Notes under the pieces: generated by a model | What the model was told of the DNA's origin: nothing | What the model saw: only the letters and a program-made list of their open reading frames with translations | The model's database searches: none | Translations under genes and position numbers: made by a program | In this document: positions 34,167 through 43,169 of the stretch, piece after piece | Numbering within the stretch: position 1 is the first letter of the stretch | Layout: each line of letters begins with the position of its first letter | From: Pseudonocardia endophytica | Lineage (GTDB): Bacteria > Actinomycetota > Actinomycetes > Mycobacteriales > Pseudonocardiaceae | Length of the DNA stretch: 64,000 bases | Assembly (NCBI RefSeq): GCF_004339565.1 | Contig: NZ_SMFZ01000001.1 | Span: 3,410,001-3,474,000 of the forward strand | Direction: 5' to 3'

Positions 34167-35489
34167 ATGGCCGCGGTGGACACCGTGCGTGTGGAGCGAT
34201 CACAACGTCGGAAGGCGGTCTTCGCCTCGACGGTCGGCACGACGATCGAGTGGTACGACTTCTTCCTGTACAACACGGCCGCCGCGCTGGTCTTCCCCAA
34301 GCTGTTCTTCCCGGGCGGGGACGAGTTCGCCGGCATCCTGCTGGCGTTCGGCACCCAGTTCGTCGGGTTCGCCGCCCGGCCGATCGGCGCGGCCGTCTTC
34401 GGGCACTACGGCGACCGGATCGGACGCAAGGCGACGCTCGTCGTCACGCTGTTGATGATGGGGATCGGCACCGCCCTGATCGGGATGTTGCCGAGCTATG
34501 CGGCCATCGGGATCGCCGCGCCGCTGCTGCTCACCGTGCTGCGGATCGTGCAGGGTGTCGCGGTCGGCGGCGAGTGGGGCGGCTCGGTGCTGCTCGCCAT
34601 GGAGTGGGGGTCGCCGAAGCGCCGCGGCTTCTTCGCGAGCTGGCCGCAGCTGGGCGTACCGCTCGGTCTGCTGCTGTCCACAGCGCTCGTGTCGATCCTG
34701 TCCGCGACGACCGGTGACGCGTTCCTGCAGTGGGGCTGGCGCATCCCGTTCCTGGCCAGCCTGATCCTCGTGGCGATCGGCCTGTACGTGCGGCTGCGGG
34801 TGCTGGAGAGCCCCGAGTTCGCCGCCGTGCGCGAACGACAGGGTGTGGCGCGCAACCCGTTCGCCCAGGCCTGGAAGGGCCAGTGGCGGGAGATCCTGAC
34901 GTCGGCGTTCGTGCGGATGGCCGAGCAGGCGCCGTTCTACATCTTCATCACGTTCGTGCTCACCTACGGCACGAAGCAGCTCGAGCTGCCGCGCAGCCAG
35001 CTGCTCAACGCGACCCTCGTCGCGTCCGCCGTGGGGCTGATCAGCGTGCCGCTGTTCGGCTGGCTGTCCGACCTGATCGGCCGACGCCTGATGTACGCCA
35101 TCGGCGTCGTGTGCACGGCGCTGTTCGCGTTCCCGTACTTCGGCCTGCTGGACACGAAGGTCGCCGGCTTCGTGCTGCTCGCGATCGTCGTGTCGCTGAT
35201 CTTCCACGACATGCAGTACGGGCCGCAGGCCGCGCTGATCGCGGAGAGCTTCGGCACGAACATCCGCTACTCCGGCGCCGGCATCGGCTACCAGCTCGCG
35301 TCGGTGATCGCGGGCGGACCGGCGCCGTTGCTCGCCGCGTACATCCTGGACGCGACCGGGTCCAGCACGCTGATCAGCGTCTACATCGTGGGCTGTTGCG
35401 TCGTGTCCCTGATCGCGCTCGCGTTCATGCCGCGGGTCGCGCCGGAGGCGGCGGACAAGTCCGTCGACGCCGCCGTCCGGCACGGCTGA
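34167..35489 (+). CDS. MFS transporter, metabolite:proton symporter (MHS) family
   Basis: A 440-residue permease with twelve predicted helices. The motif TIEWYDFFLYNTAAALVFP marks the first helix of MHS transporters (ShiA, KgtP, ProP), and GHYGDRIGRKATL is the helix 2-3 loop motif. Such proteins import organic acids or osmolytes with protons. The ATG at 34167 is preferred because AAAGGGGG lies 6 nt upstream; the ATG at 34161 is too close. It is convergent with yccF, with 1 bp between stop codons. Confidence 0.93.
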   Translation: MAAVDTVRVERSQRRKAVFASTVGTTIEWYDFFLYNTAAALVFPKLFFPGGDEFAGILLAFGTQFVGFAARPIGAAVFGHYGDRIGRKATLVVTLLMMGIGTALIGMLPSYAAIGIAAPLLLTVLRIVQGVAVGGEWGGSVLLAMEWGSPKRRGFFASWPQLGVPLGLLLSTALVSILSATTGDAFLQWGWRIPFLASLILVAIGLYVRLRVLESPEFAAVRERQGVARNPFAQAWKGQWREILTSAFVRMAEQAPFYIFITFVLTYGTKQLELPRSQLLNATLVASAVGLISVPLFGWLSDLIGRRLMYAIGVVCTALFAFPYFGLLDTKVAGFVLLAIVVSLIFHDMQYGPQAALIAESFGTNIRYSGAGIGYQLASVIAGGPAPLLAAYILDATGSSTLISVYIVGCCVVSLIALAFMPRVAPEAADKSVDAAVRHG

Positions 35490-35490
35490 G

Positions 35491-35886
35491 CTACACGCGC
35501 GACGGCAGGTAGCGGTCCGAGTCGACGATCTCGGACCCGAGAGGCAGCAGCGAGACCGGGATCAGCTTGAAGTTCGCGAGTCCCAGCGGGATACCGATGA
35601 TCGTCAGGCACTGCGCGATCCCGGTGACGATGTGGCCGAGCGCGAGCCACCAGCCGAACAGCAGGATCCACAGCACGTTGCCGACCGCCGACGCGACCCC
35701 GGCCGTCGGGCGCTGGACGACGTCGCGTCCGAACGGCCACAGCGCGTACGCGGCCATCCGGAACGCGGCGATGCCGAACGGGATCGTCACGATCAGCAGG
35801 CAGGCGACGAGTCCGGCGAACGCGTAGCCGAGCGCCAGCCACAGGCCGCCGAACACGAGCCAGATGAGGTTGAGCAGTAGGCGCAT
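35491..35886 (-). CDS. YccF-domain membrane protein
   Basis: A 131-residue protein made of two YccF repeats (about residues 1-55 and 70-125). Each has a hydrophobic core (LNLIWLVFGGLWLALGYAF, and GNVLWILLFGWWLALGHIV) and the sequence TIPFGIAAFRMA or GIPLGLANFKLI. Function unknown; inner membrane. GGAGGAGCC precedes the ATG at 35886; the in-frame upstream ATG lacks such a site. Confidence 0.92.
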   Translation of the reverse strand: MRLLLNLIWLVFGGLWLALGYAFAGLVACLLIVTIPFGIAAFRMAAYALWPFGRDVVQRPTAGVASAVGNVLWILLFGWWLALGHIVTGIAQCLTIIGIPLGLANFKLIPVSLLPLGSEIVDSDRYLPSRV

Positions 35887-36042
35887 GGCTCCAGGCTCCT
35901 CCCGGTCATGGCGGCCGGCCTCGGGGTTCACCCGGATTTCGTACGACGCGTCTCAGAGTGATCACTCCGAGGCCTTCCGGCCCGTCACGGCGCGGACCAT
36001 GATGGACTCCCGCCCGTTCGCCGATGCCGCCGAGGAGCCGGG

Positions 36043-36618
36043 ATGATTCGAGACGCCGAGCTGTTCGTGATGGCCGAGGACGTGCTCGTCGAGGTGATCG
36101 GACGGGTTCGGGGCGAGGACCGCACGATCGAGATGCGGCCGCTCGCCGACCGGGACGGCGACGTCGCGGAGTCCATCCGGCGCCGCCTGGCCCGTCACGT
36201 CCGCGACGACCTGCAGATCCCGGACCTGCTGGCCGGTCGCGAGCCGGAGGACCCCGGATCGATCCACGAGGTGCTCGGCGACGACACCGCCGGGGCCGCC
36301 CGCGCGGCCGCGGAGAAGGCGACGGTCGCGGCCCGTGACGCCGACGAGTCCGTAGCCGACCTGCTGCGACGCCTCACGATCGAGCGCGCGCTGCTGTCGC
36401 ACGAGATCGCGATGCACCTGGGCTCCCGGGCCTGCCCGCTCACCGAGGAGCTCGCCCGCGGCCTCTGCGAGCTCACCGAACCGGAGCCCGAGCACGCCCG
36501 CTGGGTATCGGAAGGCCTGTTCCGCGCGCCGCTGACCCCGTTCCCGGACGACGTCTCGTGGCGCGACCGGTGGCTGATGGTCACCGGGCGGGACCCGCAC
36601 CCGTTCGTACCGCACTAA
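36043..36618 (+). CDS. TIGR03086-like (DinB/maleylpyruvate isomerase-type) family protein
   Basis: A 191-residue helical protein. The segment RHVRDDLQIPDLLAGR and the ending SEGLFRAPLTPFPDDVSWRD then RWLMVTGRDP match a family of uncharacterised actinobacterial proteins related to mycothiol-dependent maleylpyruvate isomerases (DinB fold). The conserved metal-binding histidines are not obvious, so enzymatic activity is uncertain. GAGGAGCCGGG precedes the ATG. It stands before a TetR regulator gene, 42 bp away. Confidence 0.65.
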   Translation: MIRDAELFVMAEDVLVEVIGRVRGEDRTIEMRPLADRDGDVAESIRRRLARHVRDDLQIPDLLAGREPEDPGSIHEVLGDDTAGAARAAAEKATVAARDADESVADLLRRLTIERALLSHEIAMHLGSRACPLTEELARGLCELTEPEPEHARWVSEGLFRAPLTPFPDDVSWRDRWLMVTGRDPHPFVPH

Positions 36619-36621
36619 TTA

Positions 36622-36653
36622 ACTGAGCGGTCAGTCAGAGAATCCGGTACGGT
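36622..36653 (+). promoter_or_regulatory. Promoter with a TetR-type operator upstream of tetR/YqeB
   Basis: ACTGA-GCGG-TCAGT (36622-36635) is an inverted repeat typical of TetR operators, and TACGGT (36648-36653) lies 7 nt before the ATG at 36661, suggesting a leaderless, autoregulated transcript. Confidence 0.55.
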
Positions 36654-36660
36654 CGTCCCC

Positions 36661-37257
36661 ATGGCGAGGACGACCGATCCGGAACGCACGCGCGCCCGCC
36701 GCGCGGCGATCCGGGACGCGGCCGCCGTGCTGTTCGCGACGAAGGGTTTCGACACGACGACGGCCGCGGACATCGCCCGCGCCGCCGGGATCAGCGCCGG
36801 CAGTGTCTTCTACTGGTTCCCGGACAAGGCCGCCGTGTTCCGCGAGATCTTCGTCCAGGACCTGGCCGACTCGCACGCGATCGTGGCGCGGCACGCGGAC
36901 GTCGCCGACCCGCTGGAGGCCGTCCTCGGGATGGTCGACGAGCTCGGCGCACCGGCGCGTGACCCGTACGCCGGCAACCTCGTCGTCGAACTGATCCGGC
37001 GCCTCGGTCACGACGAGGAGCTGGCCGCGATCGTCACCGAGTCCACCGCCGTCGTCCACACCGGACTGACCGCGCTCGTGCGCCGCGGCCGCGACGACGG
37101 AGTGGTCGCCGCCGACCTGGATCCGGCGGAGGCCGCGGGCTGGGTCCAGACCATCGTGGACGGTGCGTTCCTGAGCGCCGACCCGTCCCGCGACCCGGTG
37201 CCGATGCTGCGCCGGATCGTCACCGCGTTCCTGACATCGGGGGGAGACACGAGATGA
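36661..37257 (+). CDS. TetR/AcrR family transcriptional regulator
   Basis: A 198-residue regulator with the N-terminal helix-turn-helix TAADIARAAGISAGSVFYWF followed by PDKAAVFREIF. The C-terminal domain is of the common TetR_C type. It overlaps the next gene (YqeB-like membrane protein) by 4 nt (ATGA). An inverted repeat in its own promoter suggests autoregulation and control of that membrane protein. Confidence 0.93.
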   Translation: MARTTDPERTRARRAAIRDAAAVLFATKGFDTTTAADIARAAGISAGSVFYWFPDKAAVFREIFVQDLADSHAIVARHADVADPLEAVLGMVDELGAPARDPYAGNLVVELIRRLGHDEELAAIVTESTAVVHTGLTALVRRGRDDGVVAADLDPAEAAGWVQTIVDGAFLSADPSRDPVPMLRRIVTAFLTSGGDTR

Positions 37258-37925
37258 CCACCGTTCGCATGTCCGAGGCATGGCCCTGGATGTTCCGTCT
37301 CGCCGGACCGGTCGTCGGAGCCGGGGTCGGCGCCGTCGTCGCGCCCGTCGTGCGCTGGCTGCTGGAGCGCTTCGACGCCGCACCCGGCCCGCTGCGGATC
37401 CTGGCCTCGCTGCCGACCGTCTGGGCCGTCGTCGTCTGCGCGGTGCTCGGGCTGGCCGGCGGCATCTGGCTGGCGGCGGTGGCGCGCAAGGAGGGCCTGG
37501 CCGTCACGGTCGACGCGGCGGCGGTGACGCTCGACAAGGACGGCGACGCCGTCCGCCTACCGCGTGACCAGGTCGCCTGCGCACGCCGGGACGGGCGCGA
37601 CCTCGTCCTGCTCGACCGCGACGACACCGAACTCGCCCGCCGGGACGCATCGGACCTGTCCTGGCCGCGTCTCCGTGCGGCGTTCGGGCAGCACGGCTAC
37701 CGCTGGGACGCGTCGTCGGCGCGAGACGACCGGTTCCGCCGATGGGTCGACGGCGACCCCGATCTCGGCACCGACGAGCACGAACTGCTGCGCACACGCG
37801 CCAGGGCGTTGTCCGACGACCGACGCGGCACCGCCGCCGAGCTGCGCGACCGCCTGCAGAAACGCGGCGTCGTCGTCCGGGACCGGGCGTCGTCGCAGGA
37901 GATCAGGCGCGCCGTGGCCGGATAA
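37254..37925 (+). CDS. YqeB-like membrane protein
   Basis: A 223-residue protein with two transmembrane segments (residues ~14-37 and ~55-77), then a soluble part. RDLVLLDRDDTELARRDASD, then DDRFRRWVDGDPDLGTDEHE and LLRTRARAL resemble the Bacillus subtilis YqeB family in order and spacing. Function unknown. It is translationally coupled to the upstream TetR gene. Confidence 0.72.
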   Translation: MTTVRMSEAWPWMFRLAGPVVGAGVGAVVAPVVRWLLERFDAAPGPLRILASLPTVWAVVVCAVLGLAGGIWLAAVARKEGLAVTVDAAAVTLDKDGDAVRLPRDQVACARRDGRDLVLLDRDDTELARRDASDLSWPRLRAAFGQHGYRWDASSARDDRFRRWVDGDPDLGTDEHELLRTRARALSDDRRGTAAELRDRLQKRGVVVRDRASSQEIRRAVAG

Positions 37926-38025
37926 CTGACAGCCTGTCGCGAACCTCCGTCCCAGCGGTCGACAACGAGCCGGGCGATCGCCACACTTCCGCCGACGTGG
38001 TGGGCGGCAGCGGGGGGATGACGTC

Positions 38026-38943
38026 GTGCTGGAGGACGGGGAACGCACGCGGGGAACGGTCCGGACGATCGGCGGGGACCTCACCGGCGGGATGGACGCG
38101 GCCCGGCGGCCGACCGGCCCGATCATCGCGATCCTGATCGTGCTGGCGGCGGTCGCGATCGGACAGGTCGTGATCGGGGTGCCGCTGTACCTCGTCCTGT
38201 TCGGGATCGGGCAGCCGAACCAGGGCGGGCTCGGCTACCAGCTGTACGCGACGCTCGTCCTGTTCTCGGCGACCACGCTGGCGCTCTACCTGTGGATCCG
38301 GTTCAAGGAACGGCGGCCGTTCGAGACGGTCGGCTTCCGCTCCCGGCCGTCCCGGATCTGGCTCGGCGCGGCGGCCGGGCTCGTGATGTTCGCGGTGATC
38401 GTCCTGGTCGGCGTCGTGTCCGGCCAGATGACCGTCGCACTCCGGCCGGTGACGGCCGGGCTGGTGGGCGGCGTGCTCATCGCGCTCGCCGGGTTCGTCG
38501 TCCAGGGGTCGACGGAGGAGATCCTCACGCGGGGGTACCTCCTCCAGGCCGCCGCACGACGGTGGGGCCTGGTCGCCGGGGTCGCGCTGCAGGCCGCGGT
38601 GTTCGCGCTGCTGCACGGCATCAACCCGGGCACGAGCGTGCTCGCGCTGGTGAACCTGGTTCTGGTCGCGCTGTTCCTGGCCGGGTGGGCCCTGCTCGAA
38701 GGCGGCCTGTGGGGCGTGTGCGCGTGGCACGCGGTATGGAACTGGACGCAGGGCAACGTCTGGGGCCTGCTCGTGTCCGGTCAGCCGATCGAGACGTCGT
38801 TGCTGTCCACCCGATCGGTCCCGGACGCGTCGGACCTGGTCACGGGCGGTGGGTTCGGGCCGGAGGGCGGTCTCGTGACGACGGCCGTCCTGGTCGTGGG
38901 CCTCGCCGTCGTCGCGCTGCTGTGGCGGCGGCACGCGGGCTGA
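38026..38943 (+). CDS. CPBP family intramembrane glutamic endopeptidase
   Basis: A 305-residue membrane protein with about eight helices. The CPBP (Abi/CAAX-like) motifs are STEEILTRGYL (EExxxR), FALLHGINPG (FxxxH) and WHAVWNW (HxxxN/B). Members cleave within membranes; some act in bacteriocin immunity. The start GTG at 38026 follows a G-rich stretch, and the first ~28 residues are hydrophilic. It ends before a bidirectional terminator. Confidence 0.88.
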   Translation: MLEDGERTRGTVRTIGGDLTGGMDAARRPTGPIIAILIVLAAVAIGQVVIGVPLYLVLFGIGQPNQGGLGYQLYATLVLFSATTLALYLWIRFKERRPFETVGFRSRPSRIWLGAAAGLVMFAVIVLVGVVSGQMTVALRPVTAGLVGGVLIALAGFVVQGSTEEILTRGYLLQAAARRWGLVAGVALQAAVFALLHGINPGTSVLALVNLVLVALFLAGWALLEGGLWGVCAWHAVWNWTQGNVWGLLVSGQPIETSLLSTRSVPDASDLVTGGGFGPEGGLVTTAVLVVGLAVVALLWRRHAG

Positions 38944-39121
38944 TCGTCGGACCGACACCCGGCTCCTCCACGGCCGCAGCACGGCCGGCGCGGGAGCACA
39001 CCGCCTCCGGAACGCGCCGGCCGGTCGGGGTACGTCGGGCCCTTGACCGCGACCGCACGCTTCCCCACCGGCCACCAGGACGGGGCGGCCGGTCCGACGA
39101 CGGTCGGCGCGAGTCCGACCA

Positions 39122-39149
39122 CGCCCGGCCGTGATCACACGGCCGGGCG
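39122..39149. terminator. Bidirectional hairpin terminator
   Basis: CGCCCGGCCGT (39122-39132) and ACGGCCGGGCG (39139-39149) form a perfect 11-bp stem with a 6-nt loop. It lies between the convergent CPBP protease and alpha/beta-hydrolase genes, ending 13 bp before the latter's stop codon. The rest of the 219-bp gap shows no gene. Confidence 0.7.
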
Positions 39150-39162
39150 CCGGAGCAGCAGG

Positions 39163-40095
39163 TCAGGCGAAGGCGGCTCGCAGCTTCCCCGCGGCGGAGT
39201 CGTAGGACCCGCGGGTGTGGCCGATCGCGCCCATCATCCACCAGAAGCCGTGGATCATCCCCGGGTTCTCCTGGTAGTCGACGGGGACGCCGGCAGCCTC
39301 GAGCGCCTCGGCGTAGGCCTTGCCCTCGTCGCGCAGTGGGTCGTACCCACAGGTGATCACGGTCGCCGGCGGGAGGCCGGACAGGTCCGCCGCGCGCAGT
39401 GGTGAGGCCTGCGGGTTCTCCCGGTCGGACGGCGAGTTGAGGTAGTGGTCGTAGAACCAGTCCATCGCGGACTTGGTCAGCAGGTAGCCGTCGCCGTTCT
39501 CGACGCGCGACGCGTACTCGCCGCCCGCGTCGACGGCCGGGTAGATCAGGAGCTGGTAGGCGATCGCCGGGCCGCCCCGTTCCTTGGCCATCTGGGAGAC
39601 GACGGCGGCGAGGTTCCCGCCCGCGCTGTCGCCCGCGACGGCGAGCTTGCTCGCGTCGATGCCGAGCTCAGCGGCGTTGTCCGCCACCCACTTCGTCGCG
39701 GCGTAGCAGTCGTTGGGCGCCGCCGGGAACTTGTGCTCCGGGCCCTTGCGGTAGCCGACGGACACCACGGTCGCGCCGACCGCGTTGGCCAGCGACCGGC
39801 ACGGCTTGTCCGCGACCTCGATGTCGCCGATCACCCAGCCGCCGCCGTGGATGTAGACGATGGCCGGCTGCGGGCCGTCGGTCCCGGTGTCCGGCCGGTA
39901 GACCCGGACCGGGATGTCCCCCAGCGGGCCCGGCACCTGCCGGTCCGAGACGGTGGCCGGTTCCGGCTCGCCCTGGAGGTCGATGAACGCGAGAGCGGCC
40001 TCCCTCGCCTCCGACACCTCCATCTCGGAGAAGTCCTTCAACCCCTGGGCCGCCATGGCCTCCAGGAGTCCCTGCGCATGCGCGTCGAGCGTCAT
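39163..40095 (-). CDS. Alpha/beta-hydrolase fold-3 esterase (hormone-sensitive lipase family)
   Basis: A 310-residue esterase. The oxyanion motif is YIHGGGWVIGD, the nucleophile motif is AGDSAGGNLA, the Asp is in GYDPLRDEG and the His in GMIHGFWWM. HSL-type enzymes hydrolyse short-chain esters. The N-terminal cap region (residues 1-60) is typical. AGGGAG precedes the ATG at 40095. Confidence 0.94.
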   Translation of the reverse strand: MTLDAHAQGLLEAMAAQGLKDFSEMEVSEAREAALAFIDLQGEPEPATVSDRQVPGPLGDIPVRVYRPDTGTDGPQPAIVYIHGGGWVIGDIEVADKPCRSLANAVGATVVSVGYRKGPEHKFPAAPNDCYAATKWVADNAAELGIDASKLAVAGDSAGGNLAAVVSQMAKERGGPAIAYQLLIYPAVDAGGEYASRVENGDGYLLTKSAMDWFYDHYLNSPSDRENPQASPLRAADLSGLPPATVITCGYDPLRDEGKAYAEALEAAGVPVDYQENPGMIHGFWWMMGAIGHTRGSYDSAAGKLRAAFA

Positions 40096-40225
40096 TGCTC
40101 CCTGATCCCCTCGCGGTGATGTCCGTTTGGTTCCCCCGAGCTAACGAACACCGCACGTGTGATGCGCGTCAATACTCAAAGTGATGCGAGAGCCGGACGC
40201 GAATGTGGTCGGTTAGGTTCGGGAG

Positions 40226-41737
40226 ATGCCCAACAACGAGTTCGGGGACTTCCAGACGCCCCTCGAGCTCGCGACGCGCATCGCCACGTTGCTGGACGCG
40301 GCCGGGTACTCGCGCGTCCTGGAGCCGACGTGTGGTCGAGGCACGTTCCTGTCGGCCGTCGCGGCACCCGATCAGGACCGGATCGGGGTCGAGGTGCAAC
40401 CGTCGCACGCCGCTGCCGCCGCGACGTTCGGAACGATCCTGCAACGCAACGTCTTCACGCTCTCGTTGGGGACGGACCTGCCCTGGACGTCCGACGGGCC
40501 ACTGCTCGTCGTCGGGAACCCGCCGTGGGTGACCAGCGCCGATCTGAGCCGCTTCGGCTCCGCGAACGTCCCGGTGAAGACGAACGACCGCGGACTCCGC
40601 GGCCTCGAGGCGCGGACCGGCAGCGCCAACTTCGACGTCGCCGAGTACATCTGGATCAAGCTGATCCGCGAGCTCGCGCCGCAGGAGCCGACGATCGCGT
40701 TGCTGTGCAAGACGCAGGTGGCGCGGAACGTGCTCGCCCACTGCGCCGAGCTCGACCTGCCGGTGTCGGGGGGCCGGCTGTACCCGGTCGACTCGATGCG
40801 CTGGTTCGGCGCGAACGTCGATGCGGGCCTGTTCGTGCTCGACGTGCGACCGGGCGCTGCTTCCTACACGTGCGCCGTGTACGAGTCTCTCGGGTCGGGG
40901 CCGACCGGGCGGCGCTTCGGGATGGTCGACGGTCGTCTCGTGGCCGACGTCGACGGTTATGCCGCGACGCGGGCCGCGGACGGCCGGTGCCCGTTCGTCT
41001 GGCGTCAGGGGATCAAACACGATGCGACGCAGGTGATGGAGCTGGTCTCCGTGTCCGGCGCACCGCACACGAAGGCCGGCGACCCCGTCGACGTCGAGGA
41101 AGAGTTCCTCTTCCCGCTGGTGAAGAGCACCGACCTGTTCCGGGGTCGGACCGCCTCCGCCGCGAAGTGGATGGTGGTGCCGCAGCGGTCGCTGTCCTCG
41201 CCCGTCTCCTTCTCGCTCGCCCCGAAGCTGTGGACGTATCTCTCCACGCACGCGTCGGTGCTCGACGGGCGGAAGTCGTCGATCTACCGGAAGCGTCCAC
41301 GGTTCTGCGTCTTCGGCGTCGGGGACTACTCCTTCGCGCCGTACAAGGTCGCGATCTCCGGGATGCACAAGACGCCGCAGTTCCGCCTCGTCTCGCCCCT
41401 GGATGGCCGGCCGGTCGTGTTCGACGACACCTGCTACTTCCTGTCGTTCGACGATCTCGCCACGGCCTCCGTGGTCTGCGCGATCCTGCGATCGTCCCCG
41501 GCCCGGACGCTGATCGAGTCGCTCGTGTTCTGGGACAGCAAGCGACCGGTCACGAAGAAGCTGTTGCAGCGCATCGACATCCTCGTCCTGGCCGGCCTGC
41601 TCGACCGCGACCGGCTTCTCGACGACGCCGCCGCCCTCGGTTCCTGCGCCCGCTCCGACCTCTCCCGAGCACTGCTCACCCTGGCAGGAGGACGCGACCA
41701 TGCCGGATCGACTCAGCCATCTCCGACCGGCGGGTGA
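40226..41737 (+). CDS. Solitary class I N6-adenine DNA methyltransferase-like protein
   Basis: A 503-residue protein. The N terminus NEFGDFQTPLELATRI resembles the start of Type I/IIG methylases; motif I is LEPTCGRGTFLS (about residues 32-43) and motif IV is GNPPWVT (N98-P-P-W). The remaining ~400 residues probably form the target-recognition part. It would methylate adenine in DNA. No restriction nuclease or specificity subunit is adjacent. TAGGTT (40214-40219) lies 6 nt before the ATG. Its 3' end overlaps the SnoaL gene by 38 bp. Weak-box codons are somewhat more frequent than in neighbours. Confidence 0.85.
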   Translation: MPNNEFGDFQTPLELATRIATLLDAAGYSRVLEPTCGRGTFLSAVAAPDQDRIGVEVQPSHAAAAATFGTILQRNVFTLSLGTDLPWTSDGPLLVVGNPPWVTSADLSRFGSANVPVKTNDRGLRGLEARTGSANFDVAEYIWIKLIRELAPQEPTIALLCKTQVARNVLAHCAELDLPVSGGRLYPVDSMRWFGANVDAGLFVLDVRPGAASYTCAVYESLGSGPTGRRFGMVDGRLVADVDGYAATRAADGRCPFVWRQGIKHDATQVMELVSVSGAPHTKAGDPVDVEEEFLFPLVKSTDLFRGRTASAAKWMVVPQRSLSSPVSFSLAPKLWTYLSTHASVLDGRKSSIYRKRPRFCVFGVGDYSFAPYKVAISGMHKTPQFRLVSPLDGRPVVFDDTCYFLSFDDLATASVVCAILRSSPARTLIESLVFWDSKRPVTKKLLQRIDILVLAGLLDRDRLLDDAAALGSCARSDLSRALLTLAGGRDHAGSTQPSPTGG

Positions 41738-42128
41738 GGTGCTCGACCGATACCGCGCCGCCGCCGTCGCGCAGTCGGTGGACGACATGGCACGGCTCTA
41801 CGCGGTGGACGCCGTGCACGAGTTCCCGTTCTCGCGACCCGGTCTGCCCACCGTGCTGTCCGGCCGGGACACGATCATGGAGTTCGTCGCGGGTGGGTGG
41901 CGGAACGGTCCGCTCGAGTACGCGCGGTACGAGACCGTCGTGGCGTACGCGACCGACGACCCGTCGACGATCGTCGTGCAGCAGAACGCCCACGGCACGA
42001 GCTCGGCGACCGGGGACTTCGTCCTCCCGAACCTGATGATCGTGACCGTCCGGGACGGCGAGATCACGCACCTTCGCGACTTCGTCGACGTCCTCGCTGC
42101 ACTCGACGCCATCGGCGCCGGGCCCTGA
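41700..42128 (+). CDS. SnoaL-like (NTF2-superfamily) protein
   Basis: A 142-residue cone-shaped-fold protein. AAAVAQSVDDMARLYAVDAV is the family N-terminal helix and VHEFPFSRPG, then LPNLMIVTVRDGEITHLRDF, the sheet. Such proteins include polyketide cyclases, isomerases and non-enzymatic binders; the role is unknown. A strong AGGAGG lies within the methyltransferase gene 8 nt before the ATG. The 38-bp overlap implies joint expression with the methyltransferase. Confidence 0.85.
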   Translation: MPDRLSHLRPAGEVLDRYRAAAVAQSVDDMARLYAVDAVHEFPFSRPGLPTVLSGRDTIMEFVAGGWRNGPLEYARYETVVAYATDDPSTIVVQQNAHGTSSATGDFVLPNLMIVTVRDGEITHLRDFVDVLAALDAIGAGP

Positions 42129-42441
42129 CCGCGCGCACATTCCCTGCTCGCCCCGGGGCGAGCTCCGCGCGGCCTCCCGGCCACTCGAACACCGCCTGCG
42201 CGGGGGCCACGAGGATCATGACGCCCGGCAGGTACCGGCCCTGCGTTCGTGGGATCGGGCCGATGCTCGACAGCGCGATCCAGGTGCGACCGGCGGCTGG
42301 CCCGGAATCCGCTGGACGCTCGTCGGGACCGGAACCGGTGCGGGACTCGGCGGAACGGGCTGCGCACCACCAACCGTGCACCCGGCGAGCACCAGAAGCC
42401 ACCCCGCCTGACGATGCCGAGGCGATGGCGCATGCGCCGGC
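42129..42441. other. Intergenic stretch, no confident gene
   Basis: About 313 bases. On the minus strand one frame (around 42400 down to 42230) reads WLLVLAGCTVGGAQPVPPSP, resembling a lipoprotein signal end and Pro-rich start, but it has no in-frame start codon and an early stop, so it may be a decayed lipoprotein gene. Confidence 0.4.
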
Positions 42442-42906
42442 TCAGCCGGTCGTCACAGCGAACGTGTCATCGGTCTGCCCGTGGCACTCCGTGAGCTTTC
42501 CGCGATAGGCACCGTCACGGGCATTCGTGACGACAGCCGCAGTAGCGAGGTCCGCAGGCGCCGCGCCGAGAATCAACCGTGGCGCGGGAGTCCCTGGACC
42601 ACCCGGGACCGGTGCTGCGGTGAAGCACGACGCAACGACCGTCCAGTCCGCCTGAGCCTGCCCGCCTGGCGGCGTGCTCGTGAGCAACGGTGCGACGTTG
42701 TAGGTCGTGACCCCGGCATCCGGAGAGATCTTCGTGGGCGGGGCATAACCGACAGCGCGGTAGGCGTCCCCCAGTGGCTTCCCGATGAACGACGACGCGC
42801 TGAGCGTCGTCTTCGGCGGAGGATCGTCGGAACCACTGCAGCCCGCAGCCACGACGAGGAAGGCGCCGATGGTGGTTACGCAGACCACGGCCCGTCGAGC
42901 GAACAC
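42442..42906 (-). CDS. Putative lipoprotein, unknown function
   Basis: A 154-residue protein with a signal peptide ending in the lipobox VVAAGC, then a short Ser/Pro linker and a domain with two cysteines (VVASCF, TECHGQ). The segment SFIGKPLGDAYRAVGYAPPT resembles the start of a PASTA-type repeat. The GTG at 42906 is chosen because GGAGGGGG lies just upstream; the ATG at 42933 has no such site. No named family recognised. Confidence 0.7.
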   Translation of the reverse strand: MFARRAVVCVTTIGAFLVVAAGCSGSDDPPPKTTLSASSFIGKPLGDAYRAVGYAPPTKISPDAGVTTYNVAPLLTSTPPGGQAQADWTVVASCFTAAPVPGGPGTPAPRLILGAAPADLATAAVVTNARDGAYRGKLTECHGQTDDTFAVTTG

Positions 42907-42997
42907 CGTGCCCCCTCCGATGCGTTGAGGCACGACCGTACCCAGCGGCGCGACCTGAGGACCGAGGTTTCACAGAAGTTGGTCTGACCATGGATTG

Positions 42998-43082
42998 CGG
43001 AAGCGGGGGGATTCGAACCCCCGGCACCTTTCGGTGCGCTCGCTTTCAAGGCGAGTGCATTCGGCCGCTCTGCCACGCTTCC
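42998..43082 (-). tRNA. tRNA-Ser (anticodon UGA)
   Basis: An 85-nt class II tRNA: acceptor stem GGAAGCG/CGCTTCC, anticodon loop CTTGAAA (TGA), a variable arm (GCACCGAAAGGTGC) and T loop GGTTCGAATCC, discriminator G. Its 3' end faces the lipoprotein and methyltransferase genes. Confidence 0.96.
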
Positions 43083-43169
43083 GCAGAGGAGGGTAACGGT
43101 CGAGCCAGGTCGTCCTCCACGGCGTGATCCGGATGTGGTGGGATCTGGACGATCCCGGGAGGCCACGCC

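Noticed and set aside
42064..42402. Minus-strand frame of 112 codons between the SnoaL and lipoprotein genes
   Set aside because: No ribosome-binding site and no recognisable domain; another frame there has a lipobox-like string but no start codon, so at best it is a decayed gene.
40096..43082. Genomic island integrated at the 3' end of tRNA-Ser
   Set aside because: No integrase gene and no second copy of the tRNA 3' end was seen in the gap, so an att-flanked island cannot be claimed.
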